A stretch of 64,000 bases of DNA from Bacteroides congonensis (GCF_900130125.1 NZ_FQXY01000011.1:1740748-1804747); one strand, 5' to 3'. Numbered from the stretch's first letter, positions 27,462 through 36,649 are shown. The notes: generated from the sequence alone by a model not told the origin. Numbers and translations: made by a program.

Positions 27462-27477
27462 TTCCTTCCGGAAGGAA
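27462..27477. promoter_or_regulatory. 16-bp perfect palindrome upstream of the third susC
   Basis: TTCCTTCCGGAAGGAA is perfectly palindromic and lies 67 bp before the ATG at 27545. CAAAT (27458-27462) and ATTTG (27481-27485) extend the symmetry with interruptions. A regulator site is plausible; no consensus promoter is evident nearby. Confidence 0.45.
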
Positions 27478-27544
27478 GAGATTTGAATAGAATCAACAGC
27501 TTGGAGTAGACACTATTGTAACATTACCTTAAAAACTAATTATT

Positions 27545-30292
27545 ATGGTACGACGACACGGTAAACTAATTTTTCTCGGTCTTCTTCTGATAACCTCTTG
27601 TGGCAGCCTGTTTGCGCAGAAGATTCCCCTGACAGTCCCCATAGATTCCTTAATCACGGTAGGATATGCCACCGGAAGTCTGAAAACCATCTCCGGATCC
27701 GTAGAGAAAATCACGGAAAGACAGATGAACAAAGACCAGATAACGAATCCTTTGGAAGCCATTCGCGGCCGCGTCCCCGGTTTGACCATCCAACGGGCAA
27801 CGAACGGGCCTGCCGCCCTCGACGCCGTTCGCCTGCGGGGAACGACCTCTCTCACCAGTGGCAACGACCCGCTGATTATCGTTGACGGAGTATTCGGCGA
27901 CCTTAGTATGCTGACCTCTATTTACCCCACCGACATCGAGAGCTTCACCATTCTGAAAGACGCTTCCGAAACCGCCCAATACGGTTCACGCGGTGCGTCC
28001 GGTGTGATAGAAGTCACCACGAAAAAAGGAAGGCAAGGCCGGACGCAAGTCGCCTACAACGGCAGCTTCGGCATCTCCACCGTCTACAAAAACCTGAAAA
28101 TGCTCTCCGGCAACGAATTCCGCCAGGTAGCTTCAGAACGTGGCATCTCCATCCTCGACAAAGGAAACAACACCAACTTTCAGAAAGAAATAGAACAAAC
28201 CGGCTTACAGCAGAATCACCACATCGCCTTCTACGGCGGTTCTAGTGAATCCAACTACCGTGTCTCCCTCGGTTTCATGGATCGTCAGGGAGTCATACTG
28301 AACGAGGACATGAAGAACTTCACCTCCAACATGAACATGAACCAAAAGATGTTCGATAGTTTCCTTGATTGCGAACTGGGAATGTTCGGTTCTATCCTCA
28401 AGAACCATAACCTCGTAGATTATCAGAAAACATTCTACTCCGCCGCCACCTTCAACCCCACATACCCCAACCATAAAGACCCCGTCACCAACTCTTGGGA
28501 CGGCATCACCACCGCCAGCCAAATTACCAACCCGCTGGCATGGATGGAAGTGCAGGACGACGATGCCACCTCACATATCAGCACCCATGCCCGACTGACA
28601 TTCAACCTGATGAAAGAACTGAAACTCACACTGTTCGGTGCCTATACCTACAACATTGTCGAAAACTCCCAATACCTCCCCACGTCCGTATGGGCAAACG
28701 GCCAAGCCTACAAAGGAACGAAAAAACGTGAATCCCTGCTAGGCAACATGATGCTGACCTACAAGAAGAACTGGAGAAAACACTTCTTCGACGCACTCGC
28801 CCTTGCCGAAGTCCAGAAAGAAACTTACACCGGATACTACACCACAGTAACCAACTTCAGCACCGACAAATTCGGTTACAACAACCTGCAAGCAGGAGCG
28901 CTCCGCCTGTGGGAAGGCACGAACTCCTACTACGAGCAGCCCCGCCTTGCATCCTTCATGGGACGCTTCAACTACACCTACGCCGACCGCTACATTTTGA
29001 CCCTGAACGCCCGTACGGACGCATCCTCAAAATTCGGCTCTAATCATAAATGGGGATTTTTCCCTTCCGCATCCGCCGCCTGGGTAATCAGTGAAGAGAA
29101 ATTCATGAAACAACTCCCGATGGTCGATAACCTGAAATTCCGTATCGGCTACGGTCTGGCAGGCAACCAAAGCGGAATCGACTCCTACACAACCCTGAAC
29201 CTCGTCAAACCGAACGGCGTTGTCCCCGTAGGAAACTCCGCCATCGTCTCCCTGGGCGACTTGCGGAATACCAACCCCGACCTGAAATGGGAAGTAAAAC
29301 ATACCTTCAATACCGGTATCGACGTCGCCCTGTTCGGCAACCGTCTGCTGCTCTCCGCCAACTATTACAACTCCCGCACCACCGATATGCTCTACCTCTA
29401 CAATGTCAGCGTACCGCCATTCACCTACAACACCCTGTTGGCCAACATCGGCTCCATGCGCAACTGGGGTACTGAAATCGCCATCGGCATCACCCCTCTG
29501 AAAACACCGGACATGGAACTGAACATCAACGCCAACATCACTTTCCAACGCAACAAACTGCTCTCCCTGAGCGGTATGTACAACGGTGAAATGATTTCCG
29601 CCCCCGAATACAAAAGCCTTGCCAGTCTTGACGGTGCTGGTTTCCACGGCGGATACAACCACATCGTCTACCAAATGGTAGGTCAACCCTTAGGTGTCTT
29701 CTACCTTCCCCACAGCACCGGACTGGAATCTGACGGCAACGGCGGATACACCTATGGCATCGCCGACCTGAACGGTGGCGGTGTCAGCCTCGAAGACGGT
29801 GAAGACCGCTACGTGGCAGGACAGGCCGTCCCAAAAACGATACTCGGCTCCAACATCAGCTTCCGCTACAAACGCTTCGACCTCTCCGTCCAAATCAACG
29901 GAGCTTTCGGGCATAAAATCTACAACGGAACTTCCCTGACGTATATGAATATGAACATCTTCCCCGACTATAACGTCATGAAAGCAGCTCCGAAGCAGAA
30001 CATCAAAGACCAGACAGCCACCGACTACTGGCTGGAAAAGGGGGATTACGTCAACTTCGACTACGTCACCCTGGGTTGGAACGTCCCCATAGAGAAAGTG
30101 CAGAAACTCAAAAAGTATGTCCGTTCCCTGCGTCTGGCATTCACCGTCAACAACCTGGCGACTATCTCCGGTTATTCGGGACTCTCTCCGATGATAAATA
30201 GTTCCACCGTCAACTCAACCTTGGGCGTAGACGATAAACGCGGTTACCCATTAGCCCGCACCTACATACTAGGATTAAGTATCAACTTCTAA
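27545..30292 (+). CDS. SusC-family TonB-dependent receptor without the usual N-terminal domain
   Basis: 915-residue SusC homologue, shorter than the usual 1000-1100. After the signal peptide ('LIFLGLLLITSCGSLFAQ') it passes almost at once into the plug ('ITNPLEAIRGRVPGLTIQ', 'VRLRGTTSLTSGNDPLIIVDGVFGD', 'FTILKDASETAQYGSRGASGVI'). The carboxypeptidase-regulatory-like domain and the usual DEVVVTGYG box are missing; 'DSLITVGYAT' may take the box position. The barrel is complete and ends 'TYILGLSINF'. Rich in C-ending codons, unlike the SusC at 7301. Partner susD starts 12 bp after its stop. Probably another glycan importer for the same host-glycan products. Confidence 0.94.
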   Translation: MVRRHGKLIFLGLLLITSCGSLFAQKIPLTVPIDSLITVGYATGSLKTISGSVEKITERQMNKDQITNPLEAIRGRVPGLTIQRATNGPAALDAVRLRGTTSLTSGNDPLIIVDGVFGDLSMLTSIYPTDIESFTILKDASETAQYGSRGASGVIEVTTKKGRQGRTQVAYNGSFGISTVYKNLKMLSGNEFRQVASERGISILDKGNNTNFQKEIEQTGLQQNHHIAFYGGSSESNYRVSLGFMDRQGVILNEDMKNFTSNMNMNQKMFDSFLDCELGMFGSILKNHNLVDYQKTFYSAATFNPTYPNHKDPVTNSWDGITTASQITNPLAWMEVQDDDATSHISTHARLTFNLMKELKLTLFGAYTYNIVENSQYLPTSVWANGQAYKGTKKRESLLGNMMLTYKKNWRKHFFDALALAEVQKETYTGYYTTVTNFSTDKFGYNNLQAGALRLWEGTNSYYEQPRLASFMGRFNYTYADRYILTLNARTDASSKFGSNHKWGFFPSASAAWVISEEKFMKQLPMVDNLKFRIGYGLAGNQSGIDSYTTLNLVKPNGVVPVGNSAIVSLGDLRNTNPDLKWEVKHTFNTGIDVALFGNRLLLSANYYNSRTTDMLYLYNVSVPPFTYNTLLANIGSMRNWGTEIAIGITPLKTPDMELNINANITFQRNKLLSLSGMYNGEMISAPEYKSLASLDGAGFHGGYNHIVYQMVGQPLGVFYLPHSTGLESDGNGGYTYGIADLNGGGVSLEDGEDRYVAGQAVPKTILGSNISFRYKRFDLSVQINGAFGHKIYNGTSLTYMNMNIFPDYNVMKAAPKQNIKDQTATDYWLEKGDYVNFDYVTLGWNVPIEKVQKLKKYVRSLRLAFTVNNLATISGYSGLSPMINSSTVNSTLGVDDKRGYPLARTYILGLSINF

Positions 30293-30303
30293 AAGAGGAC
30301 AAC

Positions 30304-31938
30304 ATGATAAAAACATATTTGAAAAATATAGGACTTATCCTTATTGCATGCACCACTTTCTTTTCATGCGATAAATTCCTGGAAGAAAATCCCAAGGATA
30401 AACTTCCCGCCGATGACGTTTACAATAAACTGTCAGACGTATATCTTAACGCCGTAGCCTCGCTCTATACCTACATCGGCGGTTACAGCGACAGTCAGGG
30501 ACTGCAAGGAACGGGTAGGGGAGTCTACGACCTCAATACCTTTACCACCGATGAAGCCATCATCCCCACACGTGGCGGTGACTGGTACGATGGTGGCTTT
30601 TGGCAAGGTCTGTTTCTCCACGACTGGGGCATCGAGAACGATGCCATCCAAGCCACTTGGGAATACCTCTACAAAGTCGTTATGCTAAGCAACAAATCAT
30701 TAGAAATAATAGACAAATTCAGCGAAACCCACTCCGACGCGGAACTTCCCGCCTACCGTGCAGAAGTGCAAGCCATGCGTGCCATGTACTATTATTACCT
30801 GATGGACTTATTTGCCCGCATCCCCTTGGTGCAATCTTCTTCCGTGGCCATGAAAGACGTCGTCCAAAGCGACCGCAAAAACGTCTTTGAATTTATATTC
30901 CGCGAATTGCAGGAAGCCGCCCCCTTGTTAAGTGTCGCGCACAGTAACCAATCCGGCCCTTACTATGGTCGTATCACCCGTCCCGTGGTCACTTTCCTGT
31001 TGGCCAAACTAGCCTTGAACGCCGAAATCTATACCGACAACGACTGGACGGACACTCAGCGTCCGAACGGAAAGAACATCAAATTCACCGTAAACGGTAA
31101 CGAACTTAACGCCTGGGAGACTACCATCTACTACTGCGACCAACTGGAATCCCTTGGCTACAAACTGGAACCGGAATACGAAACGAACTTCTCCATATTC
31201 AACGAACCATCGGTAGAGAACATCTTCACCATCCCGATGAACAAAACCCTGTACACCAATCAAATGCAATACCTCTTCCGCTCCCGTCACTATAACCACG
31301 CCAAGGCCTACGGACTAAGCGGCGAGAACGGGCCCAGTGCAACGATTGAAGCCCTCGAAACCTTCGAATACGGGGAGCCAACCCAAGATCCCCGCTTCGA
31401 TATCTGCTACTTTGCCGGCATCGTGCGCGACCTCAAAGGAAACATCATCAAACTGGACGACGGGACTGTCCTTGAATATCTTCCTTGGAAAGTAGAACTC
31501 GATATCACCGACACCCCCTACGAACAAACAGCCGGTGCACGCATGAAAAAGTACGAAGTAGACCCTACCGCCACCAAAGACGGTAAACTGATGGAAAACG
31601 ACATTGTACTCTTCCGCTACGCCGATGCCTTACTGATGAAAAGCGAAGCAAAAGTACGCAACGGCGAAAGCGGCGATGATGAACTGAACGAAGTCCGCAA
31701 GCGTGTAAAAGCTGCTCCCCGTCCCGCCACCTTGGAAAACATACTTGCCGAACGCCAACTTGAACTGGCATGGGAAGGTTGGAGACGTCAGGACTTGATT
31801 CGCTTCGATATGTTTACGAGGAAATATGAAAGCCGTCCGCAATTACCAGGTGAAAAAAGCGGCTATACAACTGTGTTTCCTATACCGGAGAAGATACGGG
31901 TAATGAATGATAATCTGACACAGAATCCGGGATATTAA
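30304..31938 (+). CDS. SusD/RagB-family surface glycan-binding lipoprotein
   Basis: 544-residue partner of the SusC immediately upstream. Lipoprotein signal 'MIKTYLKNIGLILIACTTFF' followed by SC, then 'KFLEENPKDKLPADDVY'. Shows the SusD helices ('EVQAMRAMYYYYLMDLFARIPLV', 'IVLFRYADALLMKSEAKVR'), the 'ERQLELAWEGWRRQDLIRF' motif and the terminal 'LTQNPGY'. Same C-rich codon use as its neighbour, so the pair probably moved or evolved together. A terminator follows. Confidence 0.95.
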   Translation: MIKTYLKNIGLILIACTTFFSCDKFLEENPKDKLPADDVYNKLSDVYLNAVASLYTYIGGYSDSQGLQGTGRGVYDLNTFTTDEAIIPTRGGDWYDGGFWQGLFLHDWGIENDAIQATWEYLYKVVMLSNKSLEIIDKFSETHSDAELPAYRAEVQAMRAMYYYYLMDLFARIPLVQSSSVAMKDVVQSDRKNVFEFIFRELQEAAPLLSVAHSNQSGPYYGRITRPVVTFLLAKLALNAEIYTDNDWTDTQRPNGKNIKFTVNGNELNAWETTIYYCDQLESLGYKLEPEYETNFSIFNEPSVENIFTIPMNKTLYTNQMQYLFRSRHYNHAKAYGLSGENGPSATIEALETFEYGEPTQDPRFDICYFAGIVRDLKGNIIKLDDGTVLEYLPWKVELDITDTPYEQTAGARMKKYEVDPTATKDGKLMENDIVLFRYADALLMKSEAKVRNGESGDDELNEVRKRVKAAPRPATLENILAERQLELAWEGWRRQDLIRFDMFTRKYESRPQLPGEKSGYTTVFPIPEKIRVMNDNLTQNPGY

Positions 31939-31952
31939 GTGAAATTTATACT

Positions 31953-31995
31953 AAACGCTCCATGAATGTTTGACACATACATGGAGCGTTTCATT
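31953..31995 (+). terminator. Hairpin terminator after susD
   Basis: Perfect 12-bp stem AAACGCTCCATG (31953-31964) / CATGGAGCGTTT (31980-31991), weak T-run after. Lies between the convergent susD and yoeB genes and could serve both. Confidence 0.75.
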
Positions 31996-32016
31996 ATTGA
32001 CAGGGGGCACTCCCTT

Positions 32017-32289
32017 TTATTTCTTCATATAGTGGTATCTCATAGAAAATACATATACTTCAATCGTATCTTCATGTACGGAATAGATGATTCGATGTTC
32101 TGAATTAATACGTCTTGACCATTTGCCCGCAAGTTCATATTTTAGCGGTTCTGGTTTACCTATGCCGGTATATGGATGCTCTGAAATATCTTTGAGCAAA
32201 GCCGTTATTTTATTCATAATGACTTTGTTACCAGTCTTTTTCCAGTACTCAAGATCTATTTTAGCCTGTTCAAGAAGTTTTATTTCCAT
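32017..32289 (-). CDS. yoeB: YoeB-family mRNA interferase toxin
   Basis: 90-residue RelE-superfamily toxin that would cut mRNA at the ribosome. Matches YoeB along its length: 'DLEYWKKTGNKVIMNKITALLKDI', 'HPYTGIGKPEPLKYELAGKWSRRINSEHRIIYSV', and the terminal 'SMRYHY'. The catalytic set expected for YoeB (Glu in PEPLKYEL, Arg in EHRIIY, His-Tyr near the end) is intact. Overlaps the antitoxin gene by 10 bp, antitoxin first, as usual for yefM-yoeB. Confidence 0.93.
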   Translation of the reverse strand: MEIKLLEQAKIDLEYWKKTGNKVIMNKITALLKDISEHPYTGIGKPEPLKYELAGKWSRRINSEHRIIYSVHEDTIEVYVFSMRYHYMKK

Positions 32290-32540
32290 AAGTTTTCAAT
32301 ATCAACCGAAGTGCCGCCACCATTTTTTATTTCATCATCTCCCTTTCTAATGATATCCATCATGGCGGGGGATTTCATAATGTATTCAGTCTCTTTGATA
32401 GAATTGTATTCTTCCAGAGAAATAACGACTACACTTTCGTTTCCTGAACGATGAACGATTAATGGTTCACTGTCATTGATAACCGCGTCGAGATAGCTCT
32501 TGAGGTTATTTCTTAGTTCTGAATAATTGGTTGTTCTCAT
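32280..32540 (-). CDS. yefM: YefM-family antitoxin
   Basis: 86-residue Phd/YefM antitoxin: 'TTNYSELRNNLKSYLDAVINDSEPLIVHRSGNE' followed by 'VVISLEEYNSIKETEYIM' is the DNA-binding and dimerisation part; the C-terminal 30 residues would wrap YoeB. Preceded by a consensus promoter with a GTAC-containing dyad over its -7 box, consistent with autoregulation by the YefM-YoeB complex. Confidence 0.93.
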   Translation of the reverse strand: MRTTNYSELRNNLKSYLDAVINDSEPLIVHRSGNESVVVISLEEYNSIKETEYIMKSPAMMDIIRKGDDEIKNGGGTSVDIENLWK

Positions 32541-32555
32541 AATCCTTCTTTTGAT

Positions 32556-32591
32556 AAGTACAAATATAGGTACTTAAAATTGTATCTGCAA
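32556..32591 (-). promoter_or_regulatory. yefM-yoeB promoter with overlapping operator
   Basis: Minus strand: TTG (32591-32589), 20-bp spacer, TATATTTG (32568-32561). A dyad AAGTAC-N8-GTACTT (32556-32575) covers the -7 box. YefM proteins are known to bind TGTACA-type palindromes, so the GTAC half-sites fit repression by YefM-YoeB. Confidence 0.8.
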
Positions 32592-32654
32592 GTGAAATGA
32601 GAACTATTTATGATTCGTCAAGGGGATTTAAGAATAAATGATAACAGTGGTATT

Positions 32655-32694
32655 CTAAAAACAGTTCCATAGGATTTTGTCCCATGGAACTGTT
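32655..32694 (-). terminator. Intrinsic terminator of the grpE-dnaJ unit
   Basis: Minus-strand stem AACAGTTCCAT / ATGGAACTGTT (32694-32684 with 32670-32660) followed by T's, 21 bp beyond the dnaJ stop. Confidence 0.8.
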
Positions 32695-32714
32695 ATATAA
32701 GTTATATAAAAGTC

Positions 32715-33905
32715 TTAGTCGAAGAAACTCTTGAACTTCTTGAAAATCTTCTCCTTCACCGACGTGCTCGGCTTGAAGTTGTCCGAAGCCTCCATCTTCT
32801 CGAGCGTACTCTTCTCCTCCTTGTTAAGAGCTTCCGGCACATAAATACTGATATTCACGAGCAAATCCCCCGTTCCATATCCATTCACGTTCGGCAATCC
32901 CTTACCGCGTAGACGGAGCACCTTGCCCGGCTGAGTACCCGAATCAATCTTCACCTTCACCTTGCCGTCAATCGTCGGAATCTCCACGGCACCGCCCAGC
33001 GCAGCCGTCGGGAAACTCAACAACAGATTGTAAATCAAATCATTCTCGTCGCGAATCAAGTCCGGATGCGGTTCTTCCTCTACGAGAATCAGCAAATCGC
33101 CTGCCACGCCATTATGCTTTCCGGCATTACCCTTGCCACCCATAGAGAGCTGCATACCCTCTGCCACTCCGGCAGGAATCTTCACCGTCACCACCTCTTC
33201 ACCGTAAATGATTCCGTCGCCACCACACTTCTTACACTTGTTCTTGATAATCTTACCTTCACCATTACAAGTAGAGCAAGTGACACGAGTCTGCATAGTC
33301 CCCAGAATCGTCTGTTGGTTGCGGATCGTCGAACCGCTACCCTTACAAGTAGGGCAAGTCTCCGAACCACCATCGCCCTCGGCACCCGAACCATGACACT
33401 GGTCGCACGGCACATATTTCTTGAGCTTAAACTTCTTTTCCACCCCTTCGGAAATCTCCTTCAGAGTCAGTTTCACCTTGACGCGAAGGTCACTTCCGCG
33501 ATACCGGCGCTGCTGTGAACCGCCGCCACCGCCGCCGAATCCGCCAAAACCGCTGAATCCGCCGCCGAAGCCACCGCCACGACCGCCGAAGATATCGCCG
33601 AACATAGAGAAAATGTCATCCATCGACATACCTTCGCCACCGAAACCGCCAAACGGCCCGCCATTGCCTGCCGCGCCGCTCACGCCCGCATGACCGAACT
33701 GGTCATAACGTGAACGCTTGTCCGGATTACTCAATACATCATAAGCCTCGGCTGCCTCTTTAAACTTCTCTTCCGCTTCCTTATCCCCCGGATTCTTGTC
33801 AGGGTGATACTGAATCGCCTTCTTGCGGTATGCCTTCTTTATTTCTTCTACTGTGGCGGTCTTCGTCACTTCCAGTATTTCGTAATAATCTCTTTTTTCT
33901 GCCAT
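32715..33905 (-). CDS. dnaJ: Chaperone protein DnaJ
   Basis: 396-residue class I DnaJ, co-chaperone that delivers clients to DnaK and stimulates its ATPase. J-domain residues 1-70 with 'YHPDKNPGDKEAEEKF' (HPD); Gly/Phe-rich linker about 75-135 with long GGFGG runs; four zinc motifs CDQCHGSG, CPTCKGSG, CSTCNGEG, CKKCGGDG (about 165-240); C-terminal substrate-binding domains with 'LRLRGKGLPNVNG'. Follows grpE by 26 bp on the same strand. dnaK is not in the window. Confidence 0.98.
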   Translation of the reverse strand: MAEKRDYYEILEVTKTATVEEIKKAYRKKAIQYHPDKNPGDKEAEEKFKEAAEAYDVLSNPDKRSRYDQFGHAGVSGAAGNGGPFGGFGGEGMSMDDIFSMFGDIFGGRGGGFGGGFSGFGGFGGGGGGSQQRRYRGSDLRVKVKLTLKEISEGVEKKFKLKKYVPCDQCHGSGAEGDGGSETCPTCKGSGSTIRNQQTILGTMQTRVTCSTCNGEGKIIKNKCKKCGGDGIIYGEEVVTVKIPAGVAEGMQLSMGGKGNAGKHNGVAGDLLILVEEEPHPDLIRDENDLIYNLLLSFPTAALGGAVEIPTIDGKVKVKIDSGTQPGKVLRLRGKGLPNVNGYGTGDLLVNISIYVPEALNKEEKSTLEKMEASDNFKPSTSVKEKIFKKFKSFFD

Positions 33906-33931
33906 GCTTCTTTGTCAATTACAAATTAATC

Positions 33932-34516
33932 TTATTCCCCTACAACTACCTTCGCGTGACGGAGCACCTTGTCGTTCAATGTATAACCCGTCTGCACACA
34001 ATCCAGAATCTTGCCCTTCTGTTCTTCCGACGGAGCAGGAATCACTGCGATGGCTTCATGATAATCCGTATCCAGCGGCTGGTCTTTCGTCTCGATGACC
34101 TTCACGCCGTTCTGCGCCAGTACAGCCAGAAACTTATTGTAAATCAGCTCGACGCCTTCCTTCACGGCATTCACATCCGTTGCCGTCTCCATCGTCTTGA
34201 TGGCACGCTCGAAGTCGTCCACTACCGGAAGAATGCTGCTCAGGCTCTTTTCGCCACCATTCAGAATCAGCTCCGCTTTCTCCTTTATAGTGCGCTTGCG
34301 ATAATTGTCAAACTCGGCAGACAATCGCAGATACTTATCCTTCTGCTCCTCGATAGTCTCCTGAGCCTTTCCCAATTCCTGCTCAAGCTCTTCCTCGTGT
34401 GTCAGCGGAGCCGCGTCTTCAGCCTGTTCGTTTTGCGGTTGGTCTTCCGCACCATTATTCAGAATGTCTTCCACATTCATCTCTTCTTCCTTCACTTTTT
34501 TTTCTTTCGGATCCAT
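33932..34516 (-). CDS. grpE: Nucleotide exchange factor GrpE
   Basis: 194 residues. Acidic, low-complexity N-terminus, long coiled-coil ('EEELEQELGKAQETIEEQKDKYLRLSAEFDNYRKR' region), then the beta domain with 'LPVVDDFERAI', 'GVKVIETKDQPLDTDYHEAI' and 'GYTLNDKVLRHAKVVVGE'. Releases ADP from DnaK. First gene of a grpE-dnaJ operon; a -7 type box lies 155 bp upstream. Confidence 0.97.
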   Translation of the reverse strand: MDPKEKKVKEEEMNVEDILNNGAEDQPQNEQAEDAAPLTHEEELEQELGKAQETIEEQKDKYLRLSAEFDNYRKRTIKEKAELILNGGEKSLSSILPVVDDFERAIKTMETATDVNAVKEGVELIYNKFLAVLAQNGVKVIETKDQPLDTDYHEAIAVIPAPSEEQKGKILDCVQTGYTLNDKVLRHAKVVVGE

Positions 34517-34671
34517 ATTGGTATTTACTATTTTACTTATTACTATTTACTGTTTAAAAAACATGCGTCATCCGTATAAGATACCGCCTGTAAACATGCC
34601 GGGCTGACCGGATGTCATTGATTCTGCCTGCAAAAACTTTGCCAAGTTGGCCGTTTTGCCAAAAAACGCTG

Positions 34672-34743
34672 CAAAGGTAACACTTTTATGTCAGATTGGC
34701 ACATACCGGATAGCTCATAATTCATTTTAAATACCTACCTTTG
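34672..34743. promoter_or_regulatory. Divergent -7 boxes for grpE (minus) and the ABC-F gene (plus)
   Basis: TACCTTTG occurs on the minus strand at 34679-34672 and on the plus strand at 34736-34743, pointing away from each other toward grpE and the ABC-F gene. Neither has a clear -33 TTTG. The ABC-F leader would be about 40 nt, the grpE leader about 150 nt. Confidence 0.55.
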
Positions 34744-34788
34744 CGGCTTCAAAGCGAAAAAGTTAAAAGTTAAATAGAAAAAGGTAAG

Positions 34789-36408
34789 ATGATTACAGTT
34801 TCGAATGTTTCGGTACAGTTTGGTAAAAGAGTGTTGTTTAATGACGTAAACCTGAAGTTTACGAGTGGTAATTGCTATGGTATTATCGGTGCGAACGGTG
34901 CGGGAAAATCTACATTCCTCCGCACGATTTACGGGGATTTGGATCCCACTACCGGTACGATTGCCCTGGGCCCCGGCGAACGCCTCTCCGTATTGAGCCA
35001 GGATCACTTCAAGTGGGACGCCTTTACCGTAATGGATACCGTAATGATGGGGCATACCGTGTTGTGGGACATAATGAAACAACGCGAAGTGCTGTATGCC
35101 AAAGAAGATTTTACAGACGAAGACGGACTGAAAGTTTCCGAACTGGAAGAACGTTTTGCCGAGTTGGACGGATGGAACGCGGAGAGTGACGCGGCCATGC
35201 TGTTGAGCGGACTGGGCATTAAGGAAGACAAGCATTATACATTGATGGGTGAATTGAGCGGTAAGGAAAAGGTACGTGTGATGTTGGCACAAGCCTTGTA
35301 CGGAAATCCGGACAACCTGCTACTGGATGAGCCTACCAATGACCTCGATATGGAAACAGTGACCTGGCTTGAAGAATACCTTTCCAACTTCGAACACACC
35401 GTGCTCGTAGTGAGCCACGACCGTCACTTCCTCGACTCCGTATGTACGCATACCGTAGACATCGACTACGGAAAAATCAATATGTTTGCCGGTAACTATA
35501 GTTTCTGGTACGAATCGAGCCAGTTGGCTCTCCGTCAGCAGCAGAACCAGAAGGCGAAGGCTGAAGAGAAGAAGAAGGAACTGGAAGAATTTATCCGCCG
35601 GTTCAGCGCCAACGTAGCGAAGAGCAAGCAGACCACAAGCCGTAAGAAGATGCTTGAGAAACTGAACGTAGAAGAAATCAAACCGTCTTCACGCAAGTAT
35701 CCGGGTATCATCTTCACCCCCGAACGCGAACCGGGTAACCAAATCCTGGAAGTATCGGGACTGAGCAAGAAGACGGAAGAGGGCGTAGTGCTCTTCAACG
35801 ACGTCAACTTCAACGTAGAGAAAGGCGACAAAATCGTATTCCTTTCACGCAACCCACGTGCGATGACTGCCTTCTTCGAAATCATCAACGGAAACATGAA
35901 GCCGGATGCCGGAACCTTCAACTGGGGCGTGACTATCACCACCGCTTATCTTCCGTTGGACAACACCGACTTCTTCAACACTGACCTGAATCTCGTAGAC
36001 TGGTTGAGCCAGTTCGGCGAAGGCAACGAAGTCTATATGAAAGGCTTCCTCGGCCGTATGCTGTTCTCAGGCGAAGAAGTGCTGAAGAAAGTAAGCGTAC
36101 TCTCCGGTGGTGAGAAGATGCGTTGTATGATTGCCCGCATGCAGCTCCGCAACGCCAACTGTCTGATTCTGGATACTCCTACCAACCACTTGGACTTGGA
36201 ATCTATCCAGGCATTCAACAACAACCTGAAGACGTACAAGGGAAATATCCTCTTCTCTTCCCATGACCACGAATTCATCCAGACCGTTGCCAACCGTATC
36301 ATCGAACTGACTCCGAACGGCATCATCGACAAGATGATGGAATATGACGAATATATCACGTCCGACCATATCAAGGAATTGAGAGCAAAGATGTACGGCG
36401 ATAAATAA
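34789..36408 (+). CDS. ABC-F family ATPase with a degenerate second nucleotide-binding site
   Basis: 539-residue soluble twin-ATPase of the ABC-F family (YbiT/EttA-like), acting on ribosomes. First half intact: Walker A 'GANGAGKSTFLRTI', signature 'LSGKEKVRVMLAQAL', Walker B 'NLLLDEPTNDLD'. A charged linker ('QQQNQKAKAEEKKKELEEF') separates the halves. In the second half the expected Walker A is replaced by 'FLSRNPRAMTAFFEI', and the catalytic Glu after Walker B is Thr ('LILDTPTNHLD'), while the signature 'LSGGEKMRCMIARM' remains. No membrane segments. Its role may be translation-related; resistance is not indicated. Confidence 0.92.
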   Translation: MITVSNVSVQFGKRVLFNDVNLKFTSGNCYGIIGANGAGKSTFLRTIYGDLDPTTGTIALGPGERLSVLSQDHFKWDAFTVMDTVMMGHTVLWDIMKQREVLYAKEDFTDEDGLKVSELEERFAELDGWNAESDAAMLLSGLGIKEDKHYTLMGELSGKEKVRVMLAQALYGNPDNLLLDEPTNDLDMETVTWLEEYLSNFEHTVLVVSHDRHFLDSVCTHTVDIDYGKINMFAGNYSFWYESSQLALRQQQNQKAKAEEKKKELEEFIRRFSANVAKSKQTTSRKKMLEKLNVEEIKPSSRKYPGIIFTPEREPGNQILEVSGLSKKTEEGVVLFNDVNFNVEKGDKIVFLSRNPRAMTAFFEIINGNMKPDAGTFNWGVTITTAYLPLDNTDFFNTDLNLVDWLSQFGEGNEVYMKGFLGRMLFSGEEVLKKVSVLSGGEKMRCMIARMQLRNANCLILDTPTNHLDLESIQAFNNNLKTYKGNILFSSHDHEFIQTVANRIIELTPNGIIDKMMEYDEYITSDHIKELRAKMYGDK

Positions 36409-36442
36409 CCACGCTAACGCTTAGCCATAGCCATAAAACTAA

Positions 36443-36529
36443 GGTGCGAATTACGCGGATAACACGGTTTTTGTTAATCACAAATGATTAGCCACCGTGA
36501 AATCCGCGTAATCCGTGCCTGATTTTTTT
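36443..36529. terminator. Long hairpin with T-run between the ABC-F and VirE genes
   Basis: ATTACGCGGAT-AA-CACGGT (36450-36468) pairs with ACCGTG-AA-ATCCGCGTAAT (36494-36512), extended outward by GGTGCG / CCGTGCC with mismatches; T7 follows at 36523-36529. It can terminate the ABC-F gene. The rest of the 242-bp gap shows nothing recognisable. Confidence 0.75.
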
Positions 36530-36649
36530 ATATCTAAGACTCACCCGCACATTGTCGTGTGATAAGTTATCCTATACCTCTTTCATCTGTGCCGATTTCC
36601 GATAAAAGCCCGTGCGTAAGTTGAAAGAATGTGTTGTTTTGTGCGAAAA

